Shown here one piece after another: positions 54,200 to 63,026 of a stretch of 64,000 nucleotides of DNA. The notes under the pieces were generated by a model, which was given only the letters and a program-made list of their open reading frames with translations, made no database searches and was not told the origin of the DNA. Origin of the DNA: Glycocaulis alkaliphilus (GTDB taxonomy: Bacteria > Pseudomonadota > Alphaproteobacteria > Caulobacterales > Maricaulaceae); the NCBI RefSeq assembly GCF_004000605.1, contig NZ_CP018911.1, positions 2,523,001 through 2,587,000 on the forward strand. Reading direction: 5' to 3'. Made by a program: the position numbers and the translations under genes. How positions within the stretch are numbered: the first letter of the stretch is position 1; every line of letters starts with the position of its first letter.

Positions 54200-54733
54200 T
54201 TAAGATCCCACCCTGCGATAAATCCCGTCAATGCGCACGTCGCCGTCCAGGATTTCCAGATAGGTTCGTATGACCTGTTCGAGCTGGTCAAGCGTTTCTA
54301 TCGAGCAGAAGCCTTCCGGGTCGCGAATGATGCCGGCGGCGGCGAGCTGTTCGGCCGTCAGGATATGGCAATCGGGCTGGTGATAGGTGGTCATGTCCGC
54401 ATAGACGAAGAGCACGCCATAGGTGATGGCGTCCTGGCGGGGGACTTGCGCGATATAGATATCGCCCGACAGGCGGCGCAGCCTGGCATTCTGGTGCGGG
54501 AAGTTCGGCGCATCCGAGCTATAGCGGCGCGAGAAGAAGCCGTAATCGATACGACCCTGCCACGTGACCCCGCCCCATTCCACGCCCTCTGTATCAAACG
54601 GCGTATGGGTGTATTCGCCCGGCGGCATGGCGCGCCTGGCATCGCGCGCGCCGATCAGCTCCTCCTCGCTGGTAAAGCACCCGGCGAGCAGGAGCGCGGG
54701 CGCGAGCAGGAGGAGCTGGGCGAGCCTCCTCAT
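54200..54733 (-). CDS. Hypothetical lipoprotein
   Basis: A 177-residue lipoprotein (MRRLAQLLLLAPALLLAGC, lipobox Cys19). The mature part contains GEYTHTPFDTEGVEWGGVTWQGRIDYGFF and a central YIAQVPRQDAITYGVLFVYADM strand region, then two conserved-looking cysteines (DCHIL, GFCSIE). I do not recognise the family. Its start overlaps the aminopeptidase P stop by 4 nt, so the two are coupled. It marks the right border of the accessory unit, 55 bases from the methyltransferase start. Confidence 0.75.
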   Translation of the reverse strand: MRRLAQLLLLAPALLLAGCFTSEEELIGARDARRAMPPGEYTHTPFDTEGVEWGGVTWQGRIDYGFFSRRYSSDAPNFPHQNARLRRLSGDIYIAQVPRQDAITYGVLFVYADMTTYHQPDCHILTAEQLAAAGIIRDPEGFCSIETLDQLEQVIRTYLEILDGDVRIDGIYRRVGS

Positions 54734-56571
54734 ACCGGCGCGCAGGCCGCTTTCAGCCAGGCCGCCACGTCAGCCTCCTCCGCCACCAATGGCCCGATCT
54801 TGTCCAGCACCGCCGCATGATAGGTATTGAGCCAGTCACGCTCCTCTGCGCTCATCAGGCTCACATCCACCAGGGCGGTATGGATGGGCGCGAAGGTGAG
54901 GGTTTCAAAGCCCATCATTGGCCGCTCGCCGCCGGGCAGATCCTCCGGCGGGGTGACGACCTGCAGCGTCTCGATGCGGATGCCCCACTTGCCCGTATTA
55001 TAAAAGCCCGGCTCGTTACTGAAGATCATCCCCGGTTTGAGCGCGATCGTGTTGGGCGCCTTGGCGATGCGGCCCGGCCCTTCGTGTACGGAGAGATAGC
55101 TGCCGACCCCGTGGCCGGTGCCATGGTCATAATCCATGCCCGCCATCCATAAGGGCTGGCGCGCCAGCGCATCGAGCTGGGATCCGGTGGTGCCTTCAGG
55201 GAAGCGGATGCGCGCCAGCGCGATATGGCCTTTGAGCACCAGGGTGAAGGCGCGGCGCATGTGGGTGTCCGCCTCGCCGATGGGCACGGTGCGGGTGATG
55301 TCGGTGGTACCGTCCGGGTACTGACCACCGGAGTCCACCAGATAAAGCGTGCCGCGTTCAAGCTTTCTGACCGTCTCGGTCGAAACCCGGTAGTGCGGCA
55401 GCGCGCCGTTCGGCCCCGCGCCGGAAATCGTCTCAAAGCTGATATCGCGAAATTCAGGCAGCGCCCGGCGGAAACTTTCCAGCTTCACCGCCGCGCTGAT
55501 CTCGTCTTCATTCCCGGACTGGGCGTCTGTATCCAGCCAGTGGAGGAAGCGCACCATGGCCGCGCCATCGCGGATATGGGCTGCGCGCGCGCCCTCCACC
55601 TCGACCGCATTCTTGATCGCGCGCGGCAGGGCCACCGGATCGGCGCCGCGCTTCACAATCGCGCCGGCTTTTTCAAGCTGGTTGAAGACATGGGCGCTGG
55701 TGATGGCCGGGTCCACCAGAACGGTTTTTCCGGTGAGCGCGGCGAGCGCGGAATCGAAGCTGTCTTCAGATTCGATGGATATCTTGTTGCCGTCTACAGG
55801 ATAGAGGTCAGAAACCCCTTTTTCGGGGTCGAAATACCCAGAAATCGACCCGTCCGATAGTATAATTGCCCGTCCCAGACCTATAGGGGCGCAGGCGACG
55901 TCTCCGCCGCGCAAATTGAGGATCCAGGCCACCGAAATCGGGTCTGACAGCACGGCCGCATCGGCTCCCGCCTCTTTAAGTGCCTGAGAAACCTCATCAA
56001 GTTTCGCCTCCACGCTGCGCCCGGCAAGCGTGACGGGGTGGGGATAGATCTTCGCTTTCGGGGCCGCGGGGCGATTTTCCCAGATTCTATCCACCGGGTT
56101 CTCGTCAACTATCCGCATGTGGATACCGGCGCGTGAGGCCGCTGCCTCTATCCGCGCAATGGCATCGGGGCTGTGCAGGCGGGCATCATAGCCGATTATC
56201 TCGCCTTTACGGGCGTTTGCGGCGATCCAGCCCGCGATTCCGGGCTCCGGAAAGCCCTCGAATGCGAAGAGTTGTCCATCAACCTGGTCGCGCACCTGCA
56301 GGGTATAGCGCCCGTCGGTAAAGATGGCGGCCCTATCCCGCATCACAATCGCCGCCCCGGCACTGCCCGTGAAGCCACTTACCCATGCCAGACGGTCCGC
56401 GCTGGCGGGGACATATTCGTTATTATACTCGTCCTCATGGGGCACGAGGAAGCCGTCAAGGCCGAGGCGCTCCAGCTCTTTCCTGAGCAGCGGCAAGGCT
56501 TTACGGCCATTGGCGGGGCCGCCCTTGGGGGTGAAGGTCTGGATGGTCTCGAGGGGGATAATTTGGGTCAT
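54730..56571 (-). CDS. pepP: Xaa-Pro aminopeptidase (M24 family)
   Basis: A 613-residue peptidase of the long APP1-like type with two N-terminal creatinase-like domains (from PLLRKELERLGLDGFLVPHEDEYNNEYV) and a C-terminal pita-bread domain. The five metal ligands lie in YLVDSGGQYPDGTTDITRT (two Asp), DHGTGHGVGSYLSVHEGP (His), FSNEPGFY (Glu) and IRIETLQ (Glu). It releases N-terminal residues before proline, probably in the cytoplasm. The lipoprotein gene follows with a 4-nt overlap. Confidence 0.93.
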   Translation of the reverse strand: MTQIIPLETIQTFTPKGGPANGRKALPLLRKELERLGLDGFLVPHEDEYNNEYVPASADRLAWVSGFTGSAGAAIVMRDRAAIFTDGRYTLQVRDQVDGQLFAFEGFPEPGIAGWIAANARKGEIIGYDARLHSPDAIARIEAAASRAGIHMRIVDENPVDRIWENRPAAPKAKIYPHPVTLAGRSVEAKLDEVSQALKEAGADAAVLSDPISVAWILNLRGGDVACAPIGLGRAIILSDGSISGYFDPEKGVSDLYPVDGNKISIESEDSFDSALAALTGKTVLVDPAITSAHVFNQLEKAGAIVKRGADPVALPRAIKNAVEVEGARAAHIRDGAAMVRFLHWLDTDAQSGNEDEISAAVKLESFRRALPEFRDISFETISGAGPNGALPHYRVSTETVRKLERGTLYLVDSGGQYPDGTTDITRTVPIGEADTHMRRAFTLVLKGHIALARIRFPEGTTGSQLDALARQPLWMAGMDYDHGTGHGVGSYLSVHEGPGRIAKAPNTIALKPGMIFSNEPGFYNTGKWGIRIETLQVVTPPEDLPGGERPMMGFETLTFAPIHTALVDVSLMSAEERDWLNTYHAAVLDKIGPLVAEEADVAAWLKAACAPV

Positions 56572-56748
56572 GGGGGCAAGCTAATCCCCCTGCTGGCGGC
56601 GATCAATCGGGGCGTGCTGCGGGCCATCTATCCGGCGGGGCGGGGCCGGACTATCCGGAGGACAGGGCGGGCGATCCGGCAAAAAACTGTCACACACAAC
56701 AAGGGCTAAACGCTATATAGGGCGGGGATAGTTGACCCGGAGTCCGCC

Positions 56749-58596
56749 ATGATCCGCTTCGCTGTAGCGCTGCTAGCCGCATTTTTCCTCAATATTTCAA
56801 TAACTTATGCTGATCCGGGCGCGCGCTTTGCTGACGGCCATACCCGCGCCCCCGATACTAGTCCCCATGCGGCGCTGGAGGCACAAGTCTCTGATATACT
56901 TGACAGATTCGCCGCCGAACTGGGTCCGGACGCGCTGGTCGCCCTCACGCCCGAAACCGCCCTCGCCTTCCTGACCGGGGAAGAAAGGTCTTATCTTTCA
57001 ACGGCTTTCGTTCATTTCTCCATTGATCGCCCGGCCCGCATCTATGTCGCCTATGACGGCATGTATGGCGAGCGGCCTTTCTGGCTTGACGATCTCGGCT
57101 TTGAACGCCGCGAAGATATTGATTTTATTGTTGATTCTGAAGACCCCTACGAGGTCTGGCAGCGCGAGTACGAGGCTGGAGAGATCCGCCTTGGCATCCC
57201 TTCCTTCTCCGGCGAGCTTAAACCCTATGTCGTGTTGGCGGCGCCTCTGGATGGCGGTGAAGCCATTGAAATTACACCGCTTGTTGACGGCACGGATGTG
57301 CAGATTGCCGCTGAGGGCGGCGAGCCCTTCATCGACGATAATGACTATTTCAACGCCCTGCCGGCAGAACTCGACGGCCTTCCCGTACTAAGGTCTTATG
57401 AAAGCTGGGAGTTTGTCTCCCGCATGGTCGGCTTCTTCCGCACCACGGATTACCCGTCCTCAAGCCAGCCCGATCACATCATCCAGACCTGGCAGGGCGA
57501 TCCGCGCGAGGAGATCACGATCCAGTGGCGCACAAGCGCGGACGCGGCCAGCGATCCGGTGCTCTGGTATGCCCCTGAGAATGAAACGGAATCCGTCTCT
57601 TACGTACGCGCCGGGACGGTGACGTTGCGCAGCCGGCAGATCGTCAATGACCCGGCTGTGGACTTCCACCGCGTGCGCCTGACCGGGCTGGCGCCGGGTA
57701 CACGATACGCGTTCGGCGTCAGCGCCGATGGGGGCGAAAACTGGAGCGAAGTGAGGCACTTCCACACCGCAGGTGAAACAGGGGCAGAGACCTGGCAGTT
57801 CGCCTATCTGGGCGATCCGCAGAACGGGCTGGATGAATGGGGCGATCTCATCCGTCAGGGCTATGAAAGATTTCCCGAAATCCGCTTCTGGATGATTGCC
57901 GGAGACCTGATCGACAAGGGCACCGAGCGCGATAACTGGGACCAGTTCTTCGCCGAAGGCTCCACCGTTTTCGACCGTTCAGCCGTGGTCCCGGCCATCG
58001 GCAATCATGACAGCCATGGCGGCCACCCCACCCTTTATCTTCAACAGTTTGCCCTGCCCGATAATGGCTCTGAGCACCTTGATCCGGGCCGCACCTATCA
58101 CCTTACCTATCAGGACATGCTGATCGTGGTGATGGACTCCAATTACGACCTGATCGAGCCGGAAACGCAGACCGAATGGCTGGACCGCGTGCTGGGGACA
58201 AGCGATGCCCGCTGGAAAGTGGTGATCTACCACCATCCTTTCTACGCCTCGCGCCCTGGCCGCGATAACGAGCCCTTGCGCGATGCCTGGGGTCCGATCT
58301 TCGACCGGCACAATGTCGATATAGCCTTCCAGGGCCACGACCACGCCTATATGCGCACCGTGCCCATGAGGGATCACCGCCCGGCAGAGCCGGGTGAGCA
58401 CGGCACCATCTATCTGGTCGCGGTTTCCGGCACCAAGATGTACGAGCAGGAATTGCGCGATTTCGTCGCCTTCGGCACCACGAATGAGCGCACCTATCAG
58501 ATCATCGATATGGACTCAGCCGCCGGCACCCTCTCCTACCGCGCCATCAATGCGGACGGTGTGGAGATCGATGCCTTCGCGCTGGAAAAGGAATAA
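56749..58596 (+). CDS. Secreted purple-acid-phosphatase-like metallophosphoesterase
   Basis: A 615-residue protein with a signal peptide (MIRFAVALLAAFFLNISITYADPG). An unassigned N-terminal region of about 230 residues comes first, then a fibronectin-like purple-acid-phosphatase N-domain (ITIQWRTS, RLTGLAPGTRYAFGVS). The metallophosphatase domain carries GDPQNG, AGDLIDKG, GNHDSHGG, HHPFY and GHDHAYMRT, the dinuclear metal motifs in order. It probably releases phosphate from organic phosphates outside the cytoplasm. The gene stands alone and is divergent from pepP. Confidence 0.9.
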   Translation: MIRFAVALLAAFFLNISITYADPGARFADGHTRAPDTSPHAALEAQVSDILDRFAAELGPDALVALTPETALAFLTGEERSYLSTAFVHFSIDRPARIYVAYDGMYGERPFWLDDLGFERREDIDFIVDSEDPYEVWQREYEAGEIRLGIPSFSGELKPYVVLAAPLDGGEAIEITPLVDGTDVQIAAEGGEPFIDDNDYFNALPAELDGLPVLRSYESWEFVSRMVGFFRTTDYPSSSQPDHIIQTWQGDPREEITIQWRTSADAASDPVLWYAPENETESVSYVRAGTVTLRSRQIVNDPAVDFHRVRLTGLAPGTRYAFGVSADGGENWSEVRHFHTAGETGAETWQFAYLGDPQNGLDEWGDLIRQGYERFPEIRFWMIAGDLIDKGTERDNWDQFFAEGSTVFDRSAVVPAIGNHDSHGGHPTLYLQQFALPDNGSEHLDPGRTYHLTYQDMLIVVMDSNYDLIEPETQTEWLDRVLGTSDARWKVVIYHHPFYASRPGRDNEPLRDAWGPIFDRHNVDIAFQGHDHAYMRTVPMRDHRPAEPGEHGTIYLVAVSGTKMYEQELRDFVAFGTTNERTYQIIDMDSAAGTLSYRAINADGVEIDAFALEKE

Positions 58597-58690
58597 TTCT
58601 CAGCCGCGTCCCGTACTCGCGCCCGAGCAGGTTTGGTCCTAGAAAGGCGTTCTTACCGGAATGCCTTTCGGGTCATCTGAGGAATAATCC

Positions 58691-59563
58691 ATGTCCACAC
58701 TCTGGCGCCTGCTTGCCATCGGTCCGGCCGCGCCCCTGAAGGCCGCAGATGCTGCCCTGAATGGGTGGGAAGACGGCCCGATGCTCTCCTGGTCCTTCTT
58801 CGAGGACGGCAGCGAAGAGGTCTGGCGGCTGGACGTGCTTTTCGGTCAACAGATCGATGTGGAAGGGTTCCTCGACGCCATCGGGCTGACGGGCGCGAAC
58901 ATTGATGTGCAGTTCGCCCCACTTCCCGAAGAGGACTGGGTGCGCCTCTCGCTGGCAGGCCTGCCGGCGGTGAAGGCGGGCCGGTTCGTCATCTATGGGG
59001 AACATGCCCGCCGCCCGCTGGAGCCCGGCGAGCTTGGCATCGAGATCGAGGCGGGCCCCGCCTTCGGAACCGGCCATCACGGCACCACGATGGGCTGCCT
59101 CATCGCTTGCGACAGGCTGGAGCGTGAGGGGCTGAAAGTCGCCCGCGTGCTGGATCTGGGTTGCGGTACGGGGGCGCTTGCCATCGCCGCGGCGCTGGTC
59201 TGGCCCAATGCCGATGTGCTGGCGACCGATATCGACCCTGAAGCCGTCACCGAGACCGAGATCAATAATGCCAAGAACGCTGTGGCTGACAGAATTCAGG
59301 CCATTACCGCAGACGGGTTTGACCATCCCGCTTTCGAGGGTGCGGTGTTTGACCTGATCTTCGCCAACATCCTCGCCGGACCGCTGCAGGAGCTGGCGCG
59401 CGCACTGGCCGAGCGTCTGGCCCCGGACGGCCGCGCCGTGCTCTCAGGCCTGCTGGAAGAGCAGATCGAGGCGGTGGAGGCGGCTTACAGGGACGCCGGA
59501 CTGGTCACGGCCCATGCCGACATTATCGAAGGATGGGCGATCCTGACGCTGAAAGGCGCTTAG
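58691..59563 (+). CDS. prmA: Ribosomal protein L11 methyltransferase
   Basis: PrmA methylates L11. The 290-residue protein has an N-terminal substrate-recognition domain and a C-terminal SAM domain. The linker AFGTGHHGTTMGCL and motif I VLDLGCGTGALAIAAAL (153-169) are diagnostic, with ATDIDPEAV and FANILAGPLQELA following. An imperfect hairpin lies just upstream (about 58640-58667). The gene converges with the MgtC-like gene, and the 3' ends overlap by 4 nt. Confidence 0.93.
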   Translation: MSTLWRLLAIGPAAPLKAADAALNGWEDGPMLSWSFFEDGSEEVWRLDVLFGQQIDVEGFLDAIGLTGANIDVQFAPLPEEDWVRLSLAGLPAVKAGRFVIYGEHARRPLEPGELGIEIEAGPAFGTGHHGTTMGCLIACDRLEREGLKVARVLDLGCGTGALAIAAALVWPNADVLATDIDPEAVTETEINNAKNAVADRIQAITADGFDHPAFEGAVFDLIFANILAGPLQELARALAERLAPDGRAVLSGLLEEQIEAVEAAYRDAGLVTAHADIIEGWAILTLKGA

Positions 59564-60267
59564 CGGTCCATATCGGATATGCGCCAGCGGGCGGCGGTAA
59601 CGGCCGCTTCAAGGCTCAGCCGTCCGACGATCTGCTCCAGCGTCTTGTCGGCGCGGGTATCCGAGGTGAGTTCGGCGCTAACCTCCACCCGCTCGCTCTC
59701 CTCGATATTCTCGCTGTCGAGAGCTTGCAGATGCAGCCCGCCGGAAGCCACGCCCTGCAGCAGGAGCGCGCGGATATGGGCTTCTTCCTCGCCCCGGCAG
59801 ACAATGGTGACGGCATAGCCTGCGGGCAGTTCGGCGCTGTCCATGGGCTGACGGTTTATCTTCGCGGCCAGCGGGCGCAGCAGAAGGTTCACCAGCACCA
59901 CCAGCACTGCGACGATCAGTGCGTAGACCAGCGCACCAGCCCCGGCGAGCACCCCCACCGCGGCAGCGCACCAGAGCGTGGCGGCGGTGTTGAGGCCGCG
60001 CACATTGAAGCCTTCACGGAAAATGATCCCGGCCCCGATAAAGCCGACCCCGGAGACGACCTGCGCGGCCACGCGCGTGGGGCTCACCTCATCCCCGCCG
60101 AACAGGGTGGAGAATACGACAAAACTGGCTGAGCCCAGCGCCACGAGCGTGTTGGTGCGCAGGCCCGCAAGGCGCTGGCGCCATTGCCGCTCAAACCCGA
60201 TCAGCGCGCCCAGCAGGACAGCGGCGATCAGATTGATGGTGGACGGGATGATCAGCGGATCAAGCAT
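59560..60267 (-). CDS. MgtC/SapB-family membrane protein
   Basis: A 235-residue protein with four or five N-terminal membrane segments (LIAAVLLGALIGFERQWRQRLAGLRTNTLVALGSA region) and the family motif GFIGAGIIFREG, followed by GLNTAATLWCAAAVG. A cytoplasmic C-terminal domain of about 90 residues has an ACT-like pattern. MgtC proteins help cells survive low magnesium and control phosphate and ATP levels rather than import magnesium. The gene is next to mgtE and its partner, separated by a terminator. Confidence 0.88.
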   Translation of the reverse strand: MLDPLIIPSTINLIAAVLLGALIGFERQWRQRLAGLRTNTLVALGSASFVVFSTLFGGDEVSPTRVAAQVVSGVGFIGAGIIFREGFNVRGLNTAATLWCAAAVGVLAGAGALVYALIVAVLVVLVNLLLRPLAAKINRQPMDSAELPAGYAVTIVCRGEEEAHIRALLLQGVASGGLHLQALDSENIEESERVEVSAELTSDTRADKTLEQIVGRLSLEAAVTAARWRISDMDR

Positions 60268-60290
60268 GACGGGGCACCATACGGGAAAAA

Positions 60291-60328
60291 GGGCAGGCCA
60301 AGCGATAGCACGCCCGGCCTGCCCTTCA
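60291..60328 (-). terminator. Terminator of the mgtE operon
   Basis: A 9-bp perfect stem GGGCAGGCC/GGCCTGCCC with a 16-nt loop, followed on the minus strand by TTTTTC. It lies 10 to 15 bases after the stop of the outer-membrane-like gene. Confidence 0.75.
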
Positions 60329-60338
60329 ACCCTTAAGC

Positions 60339-61028
60339 CTAGAACTCGACGGCAAAACCCACGGTGAGCCAGTTGGCCCGCTCACCATCGAGATTGCGTC
60401 CATAGACGATATCGAGAGCAACATTGCCGTCGAACAGGAAGGGGCGGATGCCCGCCTGCCAGCCGGGGCGATTGCCTTCAGAGCCGAAGACTTCGCCAAT
60501 CAACTCCAGCCGGTCATGGGCCATCACTTGCGCAGCCATGCCCCATACACCGGCGGTCTCGTTCTCGGTAAGGTCGCGCTCCACGCCTGCATTGAAATGC
60601 AGGTTGAGGCGCTCATTGACCGGCAGCGACAGCGGCACCACGGCGTAGATCGTGTCGGCATTGCGGATCACCCCGGCATGACCGCTGCCCACCGACAGGG
60701 CGAGGCCAACCCCGTGCTCCTCAATATCGCGAAAGGCGATCTTGGCGGCAGGGGCGAAGGTGGTCGCCCATTCGCCATCAGTCCGGCGGCGCTCCAGCGT
60801 CAGCTCGAACTCGACAAACGGGAGGGCCTCGAACACATAGCCCGGCGAGACCAGGTAGAGCACCTGATCGCCATTGCTGGCCCAGCTCGTCCAGCTTTCC
60901 AGCTTGAACTTGCCCGGCGTGGCAACCCCTGCATCATCGACAGCATAAGGGCCACCATTTGCAAGTGCAGCAGAAGACATGCTGATGCCGGAAGCCGCAG
61001 CAATTAAAGTAAACAGAAAGCTTCTCAT
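60339..61028 (-). CDS. Putative outer-membrane beta-barrel protein linked to mgtE
   Basis: A 229-residue protein with a signal peptide (MRSFLFTLIAAASGISMSSAALA) and alternating hydrophobic strands. It ends in a Phe-terminated strand (WLTVGFAVEF), the usual signal of outer-membrane barrels. GPYAVDDAGVATPGKFKLESWTSWAS opens the mature part. ATG 61028 has GGAG 8 nt upstream; the longer frame to 61079 enters mgtE. It starts 28 bases after the mgtE stop and both share the downstream terminator. I do not recognise a named family; a porin-like role for magnesium entry is only a guess. Confidence 0.8.
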   Translation of the reverse strand: MRSFLFTLIAAASGISMSSAALANGGPYAVDDAGVATPGKFKLESWTSWASNGDQVLYLVSPGYVFEALPFVEFELTLERRRTDGEWATTFAPAAKIAFRDIEEHGVGLALSVGSGHAGVIRNADTIYAVVPLSLPVNERLNLHFNAGVERDLTENETAGVWGMAAQVMAHDRLELIGEVFGSEGNRPGWQAGIRPFLFDGNVALDIVYGRNLDGERANWLTVGFAVEF

Positions 61029-61056
61029 CGAGCTCACTCCTGTTGATTGGGGCTGT

Positions 61057-62454
61057 TTATGCCGCAGCAGATGATACATCTAGCAGAGCAGTTGCTATGG
61101 TGAAGTAAATCATCACGCCCGCCGCATCGGCGATGGAAGTAATGAGCGGGGCGGATGCCGCTGCCGGGTCGAGCTTCATCCGCGACAGGATGAAGGGCAG
61201 GCTCATCCCGATGATAGAGCCGACCAGCACAATCACCACCATGGAAAGCGACACCACGAGGGCGACTTCCGGCCCGCCACGGAAAATGCCGATGGCAGAT
61301 ACCGCAATGGCCATGGTGATGCCGAGCAGAAGCGCGACAAAGCTCTCACGCCCGATCATCTTGCCCCAGTCAGAGAGCTTCACATCGCCAACTGCCAGAC
61401 CGCGCACCATCAGCGTGGCAGCCTGTGAGCCGGCATTGCCGCCGGAGTCGATCAGCAAGGGCAGGAAGAAGACCAGCGCCACATAGGCCATGATCGTGTC
61501 TTCGAAATAGGCGATGCCTGCGCCGGAGAAGATGTTGCCGAAGACCAGCAGCACCAGCCAGACGATACGCATGCGGTAGAGCACGAAGGTGGAGGCGGTG
61601 CGCACATTGGTGATGCGCTTCATGCCGGGCACATAGCCCTTCTGGTCGCTGCCCACGTCCTGAACACCACCGGCGCGGTAAAAGTCCTCGGTGGCTTCGG
61701 CCGCCTGCACGTCCATCGCGTCGTCAGCCGTGATGATGCCGACCAGCGCATCGCCGCCATTGATGACGGGAATGGCCAGCAGGTCGTACTGGGCGATCTT
61801 GCGGGCGGCCTCCTCCTGGGACTCATTGGCCCGTACGAAGATCACCTCGCGTACCATGATGTCACCGACGAGGGCCTCGTCCGGCTCGGTCAGCAGGTCA
61901 CGCAAGGAAACCACCCCAATCAGGCGGCGGTCCTCATCGACCACGTAGGAATCGTAGATCGTCTCCTTGTTGGGGGCCTCGCGGCGCAGCCTGGCGATGG
62001 CCTCCACGGTGGTGAGGTCTGCTTTCAGCGTGGCGTAGTCCGAGGTCATGATCGCCCCGGCCGTGCCTTCGGCATAGGCCGAGAGCTTGCGGATGTCCTC
62101 GCGGTCTGCGCGCGCCAGCACGGGCAGAAGCCGGTCCTGCAACTCTTTGGGCAGGGCGTTGAAAAGGTCGGCCCGCTCATCGGGTGACATCGCGGTAATG
62201 AGGGCTGCCAGCGCATCGCGCTCCATGGCGAGCGCCGTTTCCGCCTGCATGGCGGCCGGCAGATAGCCGAAGACTTCACCCGCCCGCTCTACACTGAGTG
62301 CGGTCAGCACACGGGCCACTTCTTCCGGGCTCAGCGTACCAATGGCATTGGCAATGTCCGCCGGGTGCAGGCTCGCCAGAGCTGTCTTGATGGATGCTGT
62401 ATCGTTATTGTTCAGAAAGTCGCGGATCGCAGCCGCGATGTGATTACTCGTCAT
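61057..62454 (-). CDS. mgtE: Magnesium transporter MgtE
   Basis: A 465-residue magnesium channel/transporter. The MgtE N domain (about 20-125, PADIANAIGTLSPEEVARVL), two CBS domains (about 135-255, RLIGVVSLRDLL and ALVGIITADDAMDV) and five C-terminal membrane helices are in the usual order. FFLPLLIDSGGNAGSQAATLMVRGLA is the pore signature. The N and CBS domains sense cytoplasmic magnesium and gate the channel. A GGAGG site lies just upstream. The long leader region suggests regulation at RNA level. Confidence 0.96.
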   Translation of the reverse strand: MTSNHIAAAIRDFLNNNDTASIKTALASLHPADIANAIGTLSPEEVARVLTALSVERAGEVFGYLPAAMQAETALAMERDALAALITAMSPDERADLFNALPKELQDRLLPVLARADREDIRKLSAYAEGTAGAIMTSDYATLKADLTTVEAIARLRREAPNKETIYDSYVVDEDRRLIGVVSLRDLLTEPDEALVGDIMVREVIFVRANESQEEAARKIAQYDLLAIPVINGGDALVGIITADDAMDVQAAEATEDFYRAGGVQDVGSDQKGYVPGMKRITNVRTASTFVLYRMRIVWLVLLVFGNIFSGAGIAYFEDTIMAYVALVFFLPLLIDSGGNAGSQAATLMVRGLAVGDVKLSDWGKMIGRESFVALLLGITMAIAVSAIGIFRGGPEVALVVSLSMVVIVLVGSIIGMSLPFILSRMKLDPAAASAPLITSIADAAGVMIYFTIATALLDVSSAAA

Positions 62455-62535
62455 GTCAGAACCTCCTGACAGGGCGTTGCAACAGGCCCGTCAGAAGACT
62501 GTCAGAGGCGCACCGGCCTCCTCGACATGAGAAGG

Positions 62536-62643
62536 TCAGCGCGCGCCGGACATCCCGCCACGAGCGCAAATCTCGGATTGGTCGCGCAGGCCGCCACGTC
62601 CTGTGGAACGCATCACGGCCCGCCTACTCGACGGATCGTCCAT
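62536..62643 (-). CDS. Candidate leader peptide of mgtE
   Basis: A 35-codon frame beginning MDDPSSRRAV with GGGAGG 6 nt before the ATG; it ends 81 bases before mgtE. The acidic-then-proline opening followed by Arg recalls MgtL (MEPDP...) of the enterobacterial mgtA leader, whose translation destabilises ribosomes at low magnesium. This is a resemblance by eye; the frame may be chance in GC-rich DNA. Confidence 0.3.
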   Translation of the reverse strand: MDDPSSRRAVMRSTGRGGLRDQSEICARGGMSGAR

Positions 62644-62889
62644 GATCGGCCTCCCTGCCTGCCGGCAAGCCCGCATCAGGGGCATGCGCGACGCGCGTGC
62701 TGCGGGCCTTTTGCGGCCCGGCACACAGATGATAACGAAGCGAGACGAGATTGGTTCTCACACCCGCGCGAATGTCTGACCCTCAGGCCATCAAACGCGG
62801 GTGGATCAGACGGAAACGCGGGTCCTGTAAGGACGAGCCGCTGCCGGATCACCCGGCGTCTAAAGGCCGGAGGGCGTTGTGTTGTGTTC

Positions 62890-62910
62890 AGCCCGCGTCA
62901 GACGCGGGCT
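62890..62910. terminator. Perfect 21-bp palindrome downstream of the TetR gene
   Basis: AGCCCGCGTC-A-GACGCGGGCT is a perfect 10-bp inverted repeat around one base. It is 117 bases past the TetR stop. It could end TetR transcription, although no T-tract follows, or bind a dimeric regulator. Confidence 0.4.
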
Positions 62911-63026
62911 ACTGGAACTGCCGTCCATCAAAGTGTCCTTGATTGTCGCCTGCCGTCAGCAGGCGCGCAGGGAGTTACCCCGCGCCACTTGGCACGTCAA
63001 CCGGACGTGTTTTGCACAGTGGGAGT

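Larger units (their letters stand above)
62455..63026. other. Long intergenic region upstream of mgtE
   Basis: About 570 bases without a conserved gene, between mgtE and a TetR gene, both on the minus strand. It holds a candidate 35-codon leader (62536-62643), a GGGCC/GGCCC hairpin near 62707-62722, a perfect 21-bp palindrome at 62890-62910 and a CGCCTGC/GCAGGCG hairpin at 62948-62966. I could not fit it to a known magnesium riboswitch. Confidence 0.5.

Noticed and set aside
54145-54291. A 49-residue N-terminal extension of the MT-A70 protein
   Set aside because: It overlaps the lipoprotein gene and has no similarity to the family. ATG 54144 has a good ribosome-binding site.
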